37,500 nucleotides of DNA from assembly GCA_905221605.1 (NCBI GenBank), contig CAJNDS010002438.1, positions 95,001 to 132,500 of the forward strand. Reading direction: 5' to 3'. A program made the translations under genes and the position numbers. Shown one piece after another: positions 20,137-22,064 of this stretch (within the stretch, counting starts at the first letter, position 1; each line of letters opens with the position of its first letter). The DNA comes from Symbiodinium natans. Its lineage: Eukaryota; Sar; Dinophyceae; Suessiales; Symbiodiniaceae. The notes below the pieces were generated by a model. The model had not been told where the DNA came from. It did not search any database and saw nothing but the letters and a program-made list of their open reading frames with translations.

Positions 20137-20337
20137 CGATGCTACCTTGACCTTTACAATCCCTAAACTTCTAAACCCTATAAGCCCTATACTCCAAACT
20201 CCAAGGCAGGTTAACTCCCAAGTACTTCTGGTGCCTCGGCCGCCGTGAGTGGGCCGGTCTGCTGCTGCTGGTGCGAGGGCGTCGTGATGTGCCCGTCAGC
20301 TTGCGCCTTGTGTTGCGGCAACTTCGCTGGGTTGGCC
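1775..20337 (-). CDS. SR140/U2SURP-like U2 snRNP-associated splicing factor (multi-exon gene, whole span)
   Basis: In known eukaryotes SR140 binds U2 snRNP and acts in branch-site recognition in the nucleus. Minus-strand exons give the family order. RRM: NNLYVGSLSPEWTEEL, then FGRFGEITSIKIMYPRT, SGFVQF, LNGKDF and IDWGRAIQPV. Pre-SURP and SURP: NLAKTLVVKAPEDQ, LKKLIDKTAEIVADEG, KDNPRL, DVYWRAEPG. Family signature: YENGPLWQPPP. CID-like helices: QQLVSRLFLLND, LVENWTEW. Acidic linker: GLDGEAVEDV. Lys-rich stretch. C-terminal helix: SPEELRREKLRQVEAGVRK and EVERFRQQLEKQR. Phases agree across the C-terminal junctions I checked. Span is about 18.5 kb with exons of about 45-145 nt. The N-terminus upstream of 20.3 kb and the exact end are not settled. 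Two other genes or fragments lie in its introns. Identification rests on remembered family sequence. Confidence 0.82.
2197..2307 (-). CDS. SR140-like exon: conserved C-terminal helix, second half
   Basis: 37 codons in phase 0 between an AG acceptor (TCCTGCAAG) and a GTAATT donor. It reads KPWPEGSATQAEVERFRQQL followed by a charged helix. This corresponds to the KKPGQSFQEQVEHYRDKL region of SR140, and it directly follows the exon at 2609-2726 in phase. Confidence 0.75.
2609..2726 (-). CDS. SR140-like exon: conserved C-terminal helix, first half
   Basis: Acceptor ACCCTAACAG is the end of a CCCTAAA-oriented array (plus-strand TTTAGGG, 2728-2754). The donor G|GTTTAGGG is the first unit of the next array (2545-2608). 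The frame gives an acidic/basic lead, then SPEELRREKLRQVEAGVRK, matching the SEEKRAKLREIELKV helix of SR140. It ends in phase 0. Confidence 0.75.
2761..3195. other. Intronic, AT-rich, degenerate telomere-like repeats
   Basis: AT-rich sequence with no convincing frame. A degenerate TTTAGGG cluster with many variants lies at about 3101-3185. Confidence 0.5.
3196..3290 (-). CDS. Candidate exon (YPGFYSGEST)
   Basis: The minus-strand frame reads RYPGFYSGESTARDTKTRLQ then YGWLTDPDHS with no stop, in a region without repeats. Its place in the SR140 gene is by position only; no family match is recognised. Confidence 0.4.
3300..3720. other. AT-rich intron-like sequence
   Basis: No frame worth calling. 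It has runs of C and A near 3325-3345 and AT-rich direct and inverted short repeats at 3430-3620. A TTTAGGG trace is at about 3705-3725. Confidence 0.5.
3757..3880 (-). CDS. Candidate exon beside a palindromic element (FFDACGYFFGS)
   Basis: The frame reads FYLCFFDACGYFFGSRLPEP then KTQPWYKGRDKKYILKL. The only good acceptor, CATCCCAG, is formed by the end of the palindromic element at 3882-4008. No family is recognised. It lies in the interval between SR140-like exons; membership is inferred from position. Confidence 0.45.
3882..4008. mobile_element. Palindromic MITE-like element, copy 1
   Basis: It opens GGGATGTCCCCTTATACTA and closes TAGTATAAGGGGGAACATCC on the plus strand, a terminal inverted repeat. 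An inner palindrome CCTTAATAGAGATTATAATA / TACTATAATCGCTATTTTAAGG lies between. Other copies are at 4048, 8061, 27608 and 29391. This copy has an extra partial arm (about 3973-4008). Confidence 0.7.
4048..4125. mobile_element. Palindromic MITE-like element, copy 2 (one arm shortened)
   Basis: CCTTAATACAGATGATAATA then a G run, ACTATAATCCCTATTAAGG, CTGTAAGTCCAAGGGGGAAC and ATCCC. It lies 40 bp from copy 1, and GTAGAAC occurs beside both copies, which suggests a local duplication or similar targets. Confidence 0.65.
4148..4210 (+). repeat. TTTAGGG-type array with TCTAGGG variants
   Basis: GGTTTAGGG units with three TCTAGGG/GTCTAGGG variants, oriented TTTAGGG on plus. It lies on the donor side of the exon at about 4218-4273, so it is an exception to the usual exon bracketing. 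Confidence 0.9.
4218..4273 (-). CDS. SR140-like exon: Lys/Ala-rich helix
   Basis: Acceptor CCCTCAACAG directly follows a CCCTAAA-oriented array (plus-strand TTTAGGG, 4277-4316). In the phase left by the exon ending at 4426, the frame reads DPQESAKQAKEASKLKER, then TGA. The donor must lie shortly before the stop and is not clear (possible GC donor). Confidence 0.55.
4426..4531 (-). CDS. SR140-like exon: Lys/Glu-rich low-complexity
   Basis: Acceptor CATACAG at 4532-4538, donor CGAG|GTCTCG at 4425. 35 codons plus one base, reading AKKEQKKEQKKEPKKDVKKD and a charged tail. It is joined in phase 0 to the upstream exon by a 59-nt GT-AG intron (4532-4590), one of the clearest introns in the window. 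Confidence 0.75.
4591..4660 (-). CDS. SR140-like exon (VMPPESKRTKREKE)
   Basis: Acceptor ACTTAG at 4661-4662, donor GAG|GTACGT at 4590. The frame PLVASSNLGVMPPESKRTKR then EKE has a basic tail. Its donor GTACGT and the downstream acceptor CATACAG are textbook signals, so the strand is firm. Confidence 0.75.
4901..4990 (-). repeat. CCCTAAA array with AAAGCCT variant block
   Basis: CCCTAAA units on plus with a homogeneous inner block of four AAAGCCT units (about 4933-4960), the same variant that fills the large array at 35589. It follows the donor side of the exon at 5000-5074. Confidence 0.9.
4990..5074 (-). CDS. SR140-like exon (VQAGEDEVKESFPELS)
   Basis: The strong acceptor CTCTTTCCGCAG ends at 5075. 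The frame reads PSVRASVQAGEDEVKESFPE then LSRAATEF, and TAG follows where the array starts, so the donor must lie just before (end approximate). Acidic, consistent with the linker after the CID in SR140. Confidence 0.55.
5159..5232 (+). repeat. TTTCGGG x6 then TTTAGGG array
   Basis: Six perfect TTTCGGG units (5159-5200) pass into TTTAGGG units. The pure variant block suggests local expansion of one mutated unit. Confidence 0.95.
5400..5482 (-). CDS. SR140-like exon: DLDG-type acidic linker
   Basis: Acceptor CCCTAAACCCTTGCCAG is an array end running into AG at 5483. The frame DLGRDGNIEPGLDGEAVEDV then KAEESRR holds GLDGEAVEDV, like the repeated DLDGVPLED motifs after the CID in SR140. End approximate (GT at 5399). 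Confidence 0.68.
5530..6200. other. Intron-like, no exon seen
   Basis: Contains a G run (5874-5898). A 153-codon minus frame at 5724-6185 is open, but it is crossed by the homopolymer and shows no family feature. I treat the stretch as intron. Confidence 0.45.
6203..6265 (-). repeat. CCCTAAA/CCCCAAA/CCCTGAA array
   Basis: Mixed CCCTAAA, CCCCAAA and CCCTGAA units on plus. Its last unit supplies the donor G|GTTCAGGG of the exon at 6266-6360. Confidence 0.9.
6266..6360 (-). CDS. SR140-like exon (AYWPPDEVQSMEPKLLKDC)
   Basis: The acceptor TTGCCGAG lies within 15 nt of a CCCTAAA-oriented array (plus-strand TTTAGGG from 6370). Donor TCTG|GTTCAGGG is array sequence. The frame reads CLFEAYWPPDEVQSMEPKLL then KDCKKRRELL. 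Placed after the CID by order; no exact SR140 counterpart recognised. Confidence 0.65.
6369..6410 (+). repeat. TTTAGGG array
   Basis: Four TTTAGGG units on plus, next to the acceptor of the exon at 6266-6360. With the array at 6203 it brackets that exon. Confidence 0.95.
6697..6742 (-). repeat. CCCTAAA array, 3' side of LINE fragment
   Basis: Degenerate CCCTAAA units followed by CCCTTTTGCAACAGG, a repeat-to-AG transition also seen at 23637-23656 and, on the opposite strand, at 24741-24757. Confidence 0.85.
6803..7874 (-). pseudogene. LINE (non-LTR) reverse transcriptase, C-terminal fragment
   Basis: An open frame of about 355 codons ends at TAG/TGA near 6803. The N-terminal part WGESCTYLRKTL, then GHSCHAAYEALNKSLRKGHW, resembles the YLG/lattice region after the RT fingers. 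The basic block WIGIWLRRRWNYLGHVLR is the typical RRRW..LGHVLR motif at the end of LINE RT domains. The YADD catalytic core and any endonuclease are missing, because the frame is cut at its 5' side by a CCCTAAA array (7875-7923). It lies inside an SR140 intron on the same strand. Fragment only: a 5'-truncated insertion or a copy broken by the repeat. Confidence 0.75.
7875..7926 (-). repeat. CCCTAAA array at LINE truncation point
   Basis: Seven near-perfect CCCTAAA units, ending CCCTGAACC. It starts exactly where the LINE frame ceases. Confidence 0.95.
8061..8158. mobile_element. Palindromic MITE-like element, copy 3
   Basis: GCGTCCCCCCCCTTATACTA opens and TAGCATAAGGGGGGAGCATC then CC closes. 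The inner CCGTCCTTAACAGGGATCAT pairs with the later CCCCATTAAGACTG. Same consensus as copies 1, 2, 4 and 5. Confidence 0.7.
8230..8340. repeat. AT-rich TACTAT-type diverged repeats
   Basis: TATTCTTACTATACGGCTA and TACTCTTACTATATGGCTA form a diverged direct repeat, of the same style as the long block at 11210-12110. Confidence 0.55.
8700..8940. other. Short CCCTAAA array and unassigned sequence
   Basis: Three CCCTAAA units (8700-8720), then AT-rich and unassigned sequence without a convincing frame. Confidence 0.45.
8999..9469 (-). CDS. Hypothetical ORF, 156 aa, Ala/Arg-rich
   Basis: Starts at an ATG (9469-9467) and ends at a stop at 8999. Composition is Ala/Ser/Arg-rich (RAVASVELSKAHAVPRKGLE, ASASARPAVQYAQQQWLNMA). 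No domain is recognised. It lies between two SR140-like exons (6360 and 9563), so it may be a nested gene or a chance frame; a competing 100-codon plus frame overlaps. An AT microsatellite (9470-9530) is just upstream. Confidence 0.3.
   Translation of the reverse strand: MSYLIHVMSIGSPNRGVPFRGLGPSVWQKGSLRSAVASEGAVSAPLHARTQVAARAVASVELSKAHAVPRKGLEARRSLFKILEVTGRSSSHSPKDPLLTAPSVSAICLQAVLCGKADMAGEQASASARPAVQYAQQQWLNMADLATLELPGRRGR
9470..9555. repeat. AT-rich microsatellite (TTAA / TA)n
   Basis: ATTAATTAATTAATGAATTA then (TA)n tracts to about 9530. Confidence 0.9.
9563..9668 (-). CDS. SR140-like exon: CID C-terminal helices
   Basis: The frame reads YPRDVSGVGLEALKLVENWT then EWRGTQEKRFPRLAALTP. LVENWTEW...FPRLAAL resembles CFRAWEDWAIYPEPFLIKL at the end of the SR140 CID. 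The acceptor is near the CCCTAAA-oriented array (plus TTTAGGG, 9677-9738). Both ends approximate. Confidence 0.65.
9677..9738 (+). repeat. TTTAGGG array
   Basis: About eight TTTAGGG-type units on plus with TTCAGGG and TTGAGGG variants, on the acceptor side of the exon at 9563-9668. Confidence 0.95.
9780..10240. other. Intron-like; two overlapping open frames, neither called
   Basis: A 72-codon plus frame (9921-10139) and 105- and 66-codon minus frames overlap. The plus frame VEVLSHTSGVDGIRLAELCS looks somewhat protein-like, but its end is translated repeat. Left undecided. Confidence 0.3.
10247..10277 (-). repeat. CCCTAAA array, donor side
   Basis: CCCTAAA x3 then CCCCAAACC. The last unit is the donor G|GTTTGGGG of the next exon. 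Confidence 0.9.
10278..10382 (-). CDS. SR140-like exon: CID-region helix
   Basis: Acceptor GGGAGCTTCAG at 10383. The frame reads VALASFRSEQSLMVRSEDVI then ERVREARLQRFKLT, a charged helix placed between the two CID-like exons. Donor TGCG|GTTTGGGG is array sequence. Bracketed by arrays on both sides. Confidence 0.68.
10398..10460 (+). repeat. TTTAGGG array, acceptor side
   Basis: TTTGGGG, TTTAGGG and TCTAGGG units at 10398-10425 and 10444-10462. Confidence 0.9.
10464..11010. other. Intron-like, G/T-rich
   Basis: Holds a (GTGTGG)n-like tract (10636-10675). No exon recognised. Confidence 0.45.
11020..11085 (-). repeat. CCCTAAA / CCCCAAA alternating array
   Basis: Alternating CCCTAAA and CCCCAAA units, a higher-order pattern also seen at 17438-17556. 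A C run follows at 11106-11120. Confidence 0.9.
11215..12110. repeat. 0.9-kb diverged AT-rich TACTATTATAC-type repeat block
   Basis: About 900 bp of loosely periodic TACTATTATAC, TACTATTCTAC and TACTATTGTAC words with no exon. The 114- and 71-codon frames here are Tyr/Ile low-complexity and are not genes. Similar sequence is at 8230-8340 and 33540-33690. Confidence 0.7.
12398..12432 (-). repeat. CCCTAAA array, donor side
   Basis: CCCTAAA, CCCTCAA and CCCTAAA units directly after the CID exon on the transcript. Confidence 0.9.
12440..12551 (-). CDS. SR140-like exon: CID helix (VSRLFLLND)
   Basis: The excellent acceptor GTCGTCCCCCCCAG ends at 12552. The frame reads EQPEFGTQQLVSRLFLLNDA then ALPHCRPLQN. 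It matches LPKKIARLYLVSDVLYNS of the SR140 CID in length and pattern. The donor is unclear (end approximate). Bracketed by a CCCTAAA array at 12398 and a TTTAGGG array at 12570. Confidence 0.7.
12570..12614 (+). repeat. TTTAGGG / TTTCGGG array
   Basis: TTTCGGG, TTTAGGG and TTTCGGC units on plus, on the acceptor side of the CID exon. Confidence 0.9.
12620..13655. other. Intron part 3' of the nested GH128 gene
   Basis: Open frames of 105 (12580-12897) and 87 codons (13084-13347, Ser-rich) occur on minus but show no family feature. Nothing firm is seen. Confidence 0.4.
13662..14534 (-). CDS. GH128-type (Asl1-like) secreted glycoside hydrolase
   Basis: Complete 290-aa protein in one exon, probably an endo-beta-1,3-glucanase acting outside the cell or on wall/storage glucan. 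Start chosen at the ATG at 14534-14532 because residues 1-23 (MPGSLWKTLVGLCLSAQWLS, VAA) form a signal peptide; an open 115-codon extension upstream lacks any such feature. Family motifs: GVSWGYNW (46-53), GFNEPD (81-86, Glu84 likely acid/base), HSYWC (141-145), IWLTEFAC (164-171, Glu168 likely nucleophile), AWFSYF (214-219), then LVDWNGALSELG near the end. Length is normal for the Asl1 catalytic domain, and both Glu are present, so it should be active. N-linked sites are near the C-terminus. It sits in the SR140 intron between the exons at 15345 and 12551, same strand, without introns of its own. Substrate is inferred from the family. Confidence 0.9.
   Translation of the reverse strand: MPGSLWKTLVGLCLSAQWLSVAAQSQKRGIARANLREHQLHALKQGVSWGYNWELDPHFYWGNAGMDYSPMVHNAGFPRGAGGQQFKALLGFNEPDIHSQAHMDPWHAAAIWPEVEQVARNYGVQKLVSPAMCGDIGKGTSWMQQFLDACKGCRIDAIAIHSYWCSLGGVQNLVEQYKRFGKKIWLTEFACAAPGVDVSMQGQIKFMKDVVPWLEQEDMVEKYAWFSYFTNEWAHGITNPNPDAGLVDWNGALSELGRVYVGLGHYRRLESNASTSVQDFQVNVTQPIFP
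14540..15340. other. Upstream part of the intron holding GH128
   Basis: Contains the open extension of the GH128 frame to 14879 and several shadow frames. No SL-like sequence and no exon seen. Confidence 0.45.
15345..15487 (-). CDS. SR140-like exon: FKNG..W.PPP family motif
   Basis: Acceptor TCATCGAAG at 15488. The frame reads PFQIYENGPLWQPPPCEKRV, then EDFGFFGFSALPHAHG and CATPEKLSNKES. Donor AGA|GTAAGC at 15344. YENGPLWQPPP matches FKNGSFWRPPP, which lies between SURP and CID in SR140 and is the most diagnostic short motif of the gene. Confidence 0.82.
15508..15536 (-). repeat. CCCTAAA array within a short intron
   Basis: Four CCCTAAA units fill most of the roughly 57-nt intron 15488-15544 between two SR140-like exons (donor GTAAGA, acceptor CGAAG). 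Confidence 0.9.
15545..15644 (-). CDS. SR140-like exon: SURP module, second half
   Basis: Acceptor GTTTCTACAG at 15645 lies 20 nt from a CCCTAAA-oriented array (plus TTTAGGG, 15661-15738). The frame reads GWRTFSFSQGDNDVYWRAEP then GTRSLHFFC. FSFSQGDNDVYWRAE fits FRFLFENQTPAHVYYRWK of SURP. Donor GGT|GTAAGA. A second acceptor, CCTTCTCGCAG, lies 25 nt further in. Confidence 0.75.
15661..15738 (+). repeat. TTTAGGG array with GTTTAGGGT octamers
   Basis: TTTAGGG units with three GTGTTTAGG-type variants, on the acceptor side of the SURP exon. Confidence 0.95.
15745..16560. other. Intron-like; (TA/TG)n microsatellite
   Basis: Open frames up to 123 codons (15766-16137 plus) have no family feature. 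An imperfect inverted repeat, GGTACCCTTTTTGGGG / CCCC..TTTTACCCC type, spans about 16181-16242. An ATATAC/TATGTGTG microsatellite is at 16355-16412. Confidence 0.5.
16661..16705 (-). CDS. SR140-like exon: SURP module, middle (KEKDNPRL)
   Basis: Acceptor TTTTTATCTGAG at 16706, directly after a TTTAGGG-oriented array on the transcript. The frame reads EKLLLDKEKDNPRLS. DNPRL matches NNPMF, the core of SURP. End approximate. Here the neighbouring arrays run opposite to the usual bracketing. Confidence 0.68.
16715..16757 (-). repeat. CCCTAAA array
   Basis: CCCTAAA x5 with one CCCTGAA, then CCCTTTTTCAC. With the units at 16788-16808 it makes up most of the intron between two SURP exons. Confidence 0.9.
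16809..16922 (-). CDS. SR140-like exon: SURP module, first helix
   Basis: Acceptor GAAGTAAG at 16923. The frame reads MKVLKKLIDKTAEIVADEGW then DFAPWQNTVRSGVLA. LIDKTAEIVADEG matches the SURP helix LIHRMIEFVVREG. Donor CAGG|GTTTAGGGG is the first repeat unit of the following array. Confidence 0.8.
17028..17285 (+). other. Internal short duplication in intron
   Basis: AAGCCAGTGAATTCCACGAC (about 17147) and AGGCCAGTGACATTCACGAC (about 17260) are imperfect copies 113 bp apart. The 85-codon plus frame over them is not supported otherwise. Confidence 0.4.
17438..17556 (-). repeat. CCCTAAA/CCCCAAA alternating array
   Basis: About 16 units, mostly alternating CCCCAAA and CCCTAAA. It directly follows the donor side of the exon at 17573-17642. 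Confidence 0.95.
17573..17642 (-). CDS. SR140-like exon: pre-SURP strand (KTLVVKAPEDQ)
   Basis: Acceptor CCTCCTTTAG at 17643. The frame reads SLKLRLPRWNLAKTLVVKAP then EDQ. It fits KTLSQAIVKVVIPTE just before SURP. The donor CAG|GCCGCA is probably GC (+/-1 base). Array units flank both sides. Confidence 0.7.
17669..17697 (+). repeat. TTTAGGG array
   Basis: Four TTTAGGG units on plus, on the acceptor side of the exon at 17573-17642. Confidence 0.95.
18068..18156 (-). repeat. CCCTAAA then CCCTAAAA array
   Basis: CCCTAAA units pass into four CCCTAAAA octamers, then AAAACCCTTGACC. Confidence 0.95.
18157..18246 (-). CDS. Candidate exon between RRM and pre-SURP
   Basis: Bracketed by CCCTAAA (18068) and TTTAGGG (18247) arrays. 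The minus frame reads GFESQGFERHGAKISADASD then ISPQLQHRE, with no stop. The plus strand also shows a good acceptor here (TCTGTGTTGCAG), so the strand is not certain. Confidence 0.4.
18247..18315 (+). repeat. TTTAGGG array
   Basis: Six TTTAGGG units and a second short run at 18300-18312. Confidence 0.95.
18320..19140. other. Intron-like, no exon seen
   Basis: Short frames (76 codons plus, 78 minus) without family features. A TTTAGGG trace is at 18738-18751. Confidence 0.4.
19155..19209 (-). CDS. SR140-like exon: RRM end (IDWGRAIQPV)
   Basis: Acceptor CCTGTCAG. The frame reads EYFGMCLRIDWGRAIQPV. IDWGRAIQP corresponds to LGWGKAVPIP, the last strand of the SR140 RRM. The donor is non-canonical (end approximate). 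Confidence 0.75.
19279..19358 (-). CDS. SR140-like exon: RRM, RNP1 strand
   Basis: Acceptor GGTGAG at 19359. The frame reads MNSGFVQFKTRAQAEYARAK then LNGKDF. SGFVQF is RNP1 (family CGFVAF), followed by the alpha-2 helix and the LNGK turn. The donor is GC or GG (TTTG|GCATAT). Confidence 0.82.
19440..19475 (+). repeat. Short TTTAGGG array
   Basis: Three TTTAGGG-type units on plus, inside an RRM intron. Confidence 0.85.
19595..19656 (-). CDS. SR140-like exon: RRM beta-2 (FGRFGEITSIKIMYPRT)
   Basis: Acceptor CTGGAAAAG at 19657, donor CGCA|GTGCAG at 19594. The frame reads FGRFGEITSIKIMYPRTLER, which matches [20 protein letters not shown] of SR140 nearly residue for residue. This is the firmest exon for identifying the gene. 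Confidence 0.88.
19766..19836 (-). CDS. SR140-like exon: RRM start, RNP2
   Basis: Acceptor ATTTGCCAG at 19837. The frame reads GQDTNNLYVGSLSPEWTEEL then ISRE. LYVGSL is RNP2 (family TTNLYVGNL). Phase fits the next exon (GA|G TTC), which implies a GC donor (CGA|GCCGGG). Confidence 0.85.
20081..20140 (+). repeat. (CTCG)n then (CT)n microsatellite
   Basis: Six or seven GCTC units followed by about 13 CT units. Confidence 0.95.
20226..20337 (-). CDS. Candidate SR140 exon upstream of RRM, Gln-rich
   Basis: Acceptor GGCTTTAAG at 20338, donor GAA|GTACTT at 20225. The frame reads ANPAKLPQHKAQADGHITTP then SHQQQQTGPLTAAEAPE. Low-complexity linker. It precedes the RRM exon, so it is assigned by position. 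Confidence 0.55.
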
Positions 20338-20748
20338 CTTAAAGCCTTTGAAAAATAATCTAAATTTCCTTCCCCCTAATACTATAAACCCCCCTGATTT
20401 AAAATTTTTATCGTATATAGGGTCCCTTATGAACCCAAATCAGGAAAGCAGACAATGTCCCAAAAGAGAACCTGGCTAGAGTTAGGGTTGAGACTTTTGC
20501 CAGCCACCAAGCAGGCCACCCCACGGGAACGAAACGCGGAAACCCTGCCAATGATACCACTGCGGACCAACACACTGCACCCAGTGCTGTCAATATGCTG
20601 GCAGCATGGGGACGCATTATGCTGGCACTGAGAACTCTGAACGCGCTTTCGCCAGCAGAGTGTGTGCACATGTAAATAAAGATTTTCGCAGATTTCTTTG
20701 CCAGCCCCGCCAAGCAAACCAGCCACACCACAGGGTAGCAAAAGGGTT

Positions 20749-20866
20749 TACAGTAAACTCCAAAAAGTTGGAACATCCTTATCCCCAGACCCCCAAAAGG
20801 AATAGTAAGGAAATCCCAGCTCTAATCATCCTTAAACCATGTTCCAACTTTCTGGAGTTTACTGTA
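20749..20866. mobile_element. Tc1/mariner-type MITE with TA target duplication
   Basis: 27-bp arms at 20750-20776 and 20839-20865 match at 26 of 27. They start CAGTAAACTCC, with TA directly outside each end (20749-20750, 20865-20866), the usual target duplication of Tc1/mariner. The interior of about 60 bp codes for nothing. The flanks are AGGGTT on both sides, so it may have landed in a telomere-like unit. Confidence 0.8.
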
Positions 20867-20969
20867 GGGTTGTAGTTCTTGCTTCTTGTTGAGGTAACCG
20901 ACTCAACAGTTCTCCACTATGTCCACGATTCTTCACAGCTTGCCGCCTCGGACAGAACCAGGAATCACC

Positions 20970-21066
20970 ATACCCTAAACCCTGTAACCCTATAACCCTA
21001 TCATCCTATAACCCTAGGCCCTAAACCCTTTAACCCTATAACCCTATAACCCTAAACCCTAAACCC
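20970..21066 (-). repeat. CCCTATAA / CCCTAAA array
   Basis: CCCTATAA octamers interleaved with CCCTAAA units, a variant not seen elsewhere in the window. Confidence 0.9.
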
Positions 21067-21079
21067 CAGAGTTAGCCAA

Positions 21080-21300
21080 TGCCGTGGCTGCCTACCACGA
21101 ATTCTATAGCTGAGCACCTGCCCACACTAAGAAGGACGGGGATCCCAAGCCCTAAACCCTCAACTGCAGAAACTGCAGACTCTTAAGGGTAGAAGTATAA
21201 GGACGGAAGATAACCCGAACAAAATCTAGTCTTAGGTAGCCACGAAATGAGCCCTAGATAAATTCTGAGGTCCCTTATAAGGGTCCCTCCTTTCGTCCCT
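21080..21300. other. No exon seen
   Basis: Short unassigned sequence between arrays. Confidence 0.4.
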
Positions 21301-21302
21301 TG

Positions 21303-21412
21303 AAACTCTCCGAGTTCCAGGCGAGGAAGCCCTCGACGTACGAAAGCTCTTGCCTGTCAGCTTCACACACCACGGAGGCCTCTGAAGCTCTGGAAATCCA
21401 GCTCTGCATCAT
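21303..21412 (-). CDS. Candidate exon (EADRQELSYVEGFLAWNSES)
   Basis: The minus frame reads MQSWISRASEASVVCEADRQ then ELSYVEGFLAWNSESFK, with no stop. Not recognised. It may belong to the N-terminal part of the SR140 gene or to another gene. Confidence 0.45.
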
Positions 21413-21413
21413 C

Positions 21414-21442
21414 CTAAACCCTAAACCCTAAACCCTAAACCT
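21414..21442 (-). repeat. CCCTAAA array
   Basis: Four CCCTAAA units between two candidate exons. Confidence 0.9.
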
Positions 21443-21530
21443 TCTGCGCCGCTGGGCTTCGGAATCATCCACCTGAGGCCTTTCCCGGCTGCAGAATGCT
21501 CGAAGACATGCAGTGCCTGGTACCCTGAAC
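21443..21530 (-). CDS. Candidate exon (ALHVFEHSAAGKGLRWMIPK)
   Basis: The minus frame reads GYQALHVFEHSAAGKGLRWM then IPKPSGAE, bracketed by CCCTAAA (21414) and TTTAGGG (21560) arrays. Not recognised. Confidence 0.45.
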
Positions 21531-21559
21531 CCGAAGCTTCCCTAAGCCCATATACTATG

Positions 21560-21680
21560 GTTCAGGGTTTAGGGTTTAGGGTTTTCTGGGGGGTTTAGGG
21601 TTTAGGGATATACTATGTTTTAGGGGTTTTTTGGGGGTTTAGGGTTTAGGGTTTTCTGGGGGGTTTCGGGTTTAGGGGCT
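21560..21680 (+). repeat. Duplicated TTTAGGG unit with ATATACTATG spacer
   Basis: The block TTTAGGGTTTTCTGGGGGGT occurs twice, about 67 bp apart, each near ATACTATG. This is a higher-order repeat built on TTTAGGG. Confidence 0.85.
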
Positions 21681-21837
21681 TTAAAAATTAGAGTCCCGCC
21701 CCCCGCAAAAAAAAAACTCCTCCTACCGGAATTAGGGTTTGGGGGGGATTATGCCTTTTCAGGACTAGAAGGGTTTGGGGGATTCTGCCATATAGGGACT
21801 GAAAGGGAATACATTTTATTCCGACCCCCCTTGCATC

Positions 21838-21899
21838 CAGCGGAACACAGACCGTGCCTCAGCCGTGACAGCCGCACCGTGTCCTTCCAGGCTTAGGTT
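21838..21899 (-). CDS. Candidate exon (EGHGAAVTAEARSVFRWM)
   Basis: Open minus frame SLEGHGAAVTAEARSVFRWM. Short, not recognised. Confidence 0.3.
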
Positions 21900-22011
21900 T
21901 CTTGCTTTGCCACCCCCCTAGCAGACCCCCTCTATAGAATCACTCCGCAGGGAACAGTCGTGATTTCGTGTGTTTACATGGTTCGCAAAAAGGACCCCGA
22001 GGATTCCCAAA

Positions 22012-22036
22012 CTCTTTCTTATTTTATTTGTTTTTG
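22012..22036 (-). other. A-rich tract after NKWYS stop (possible poly(A) relic)
   Basis: On the minus strand about 28 nt after the stop come AAAAACAAATAAAATAAGAA and AGA. It could be a decayed poly(A) tail of a retroposed mRNA, or just AT-rich UTR. Confidence 0.4.
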
Positions 22037-22064
22037 CTACGCGCGTGGCGGCCTGTCAGGCACC

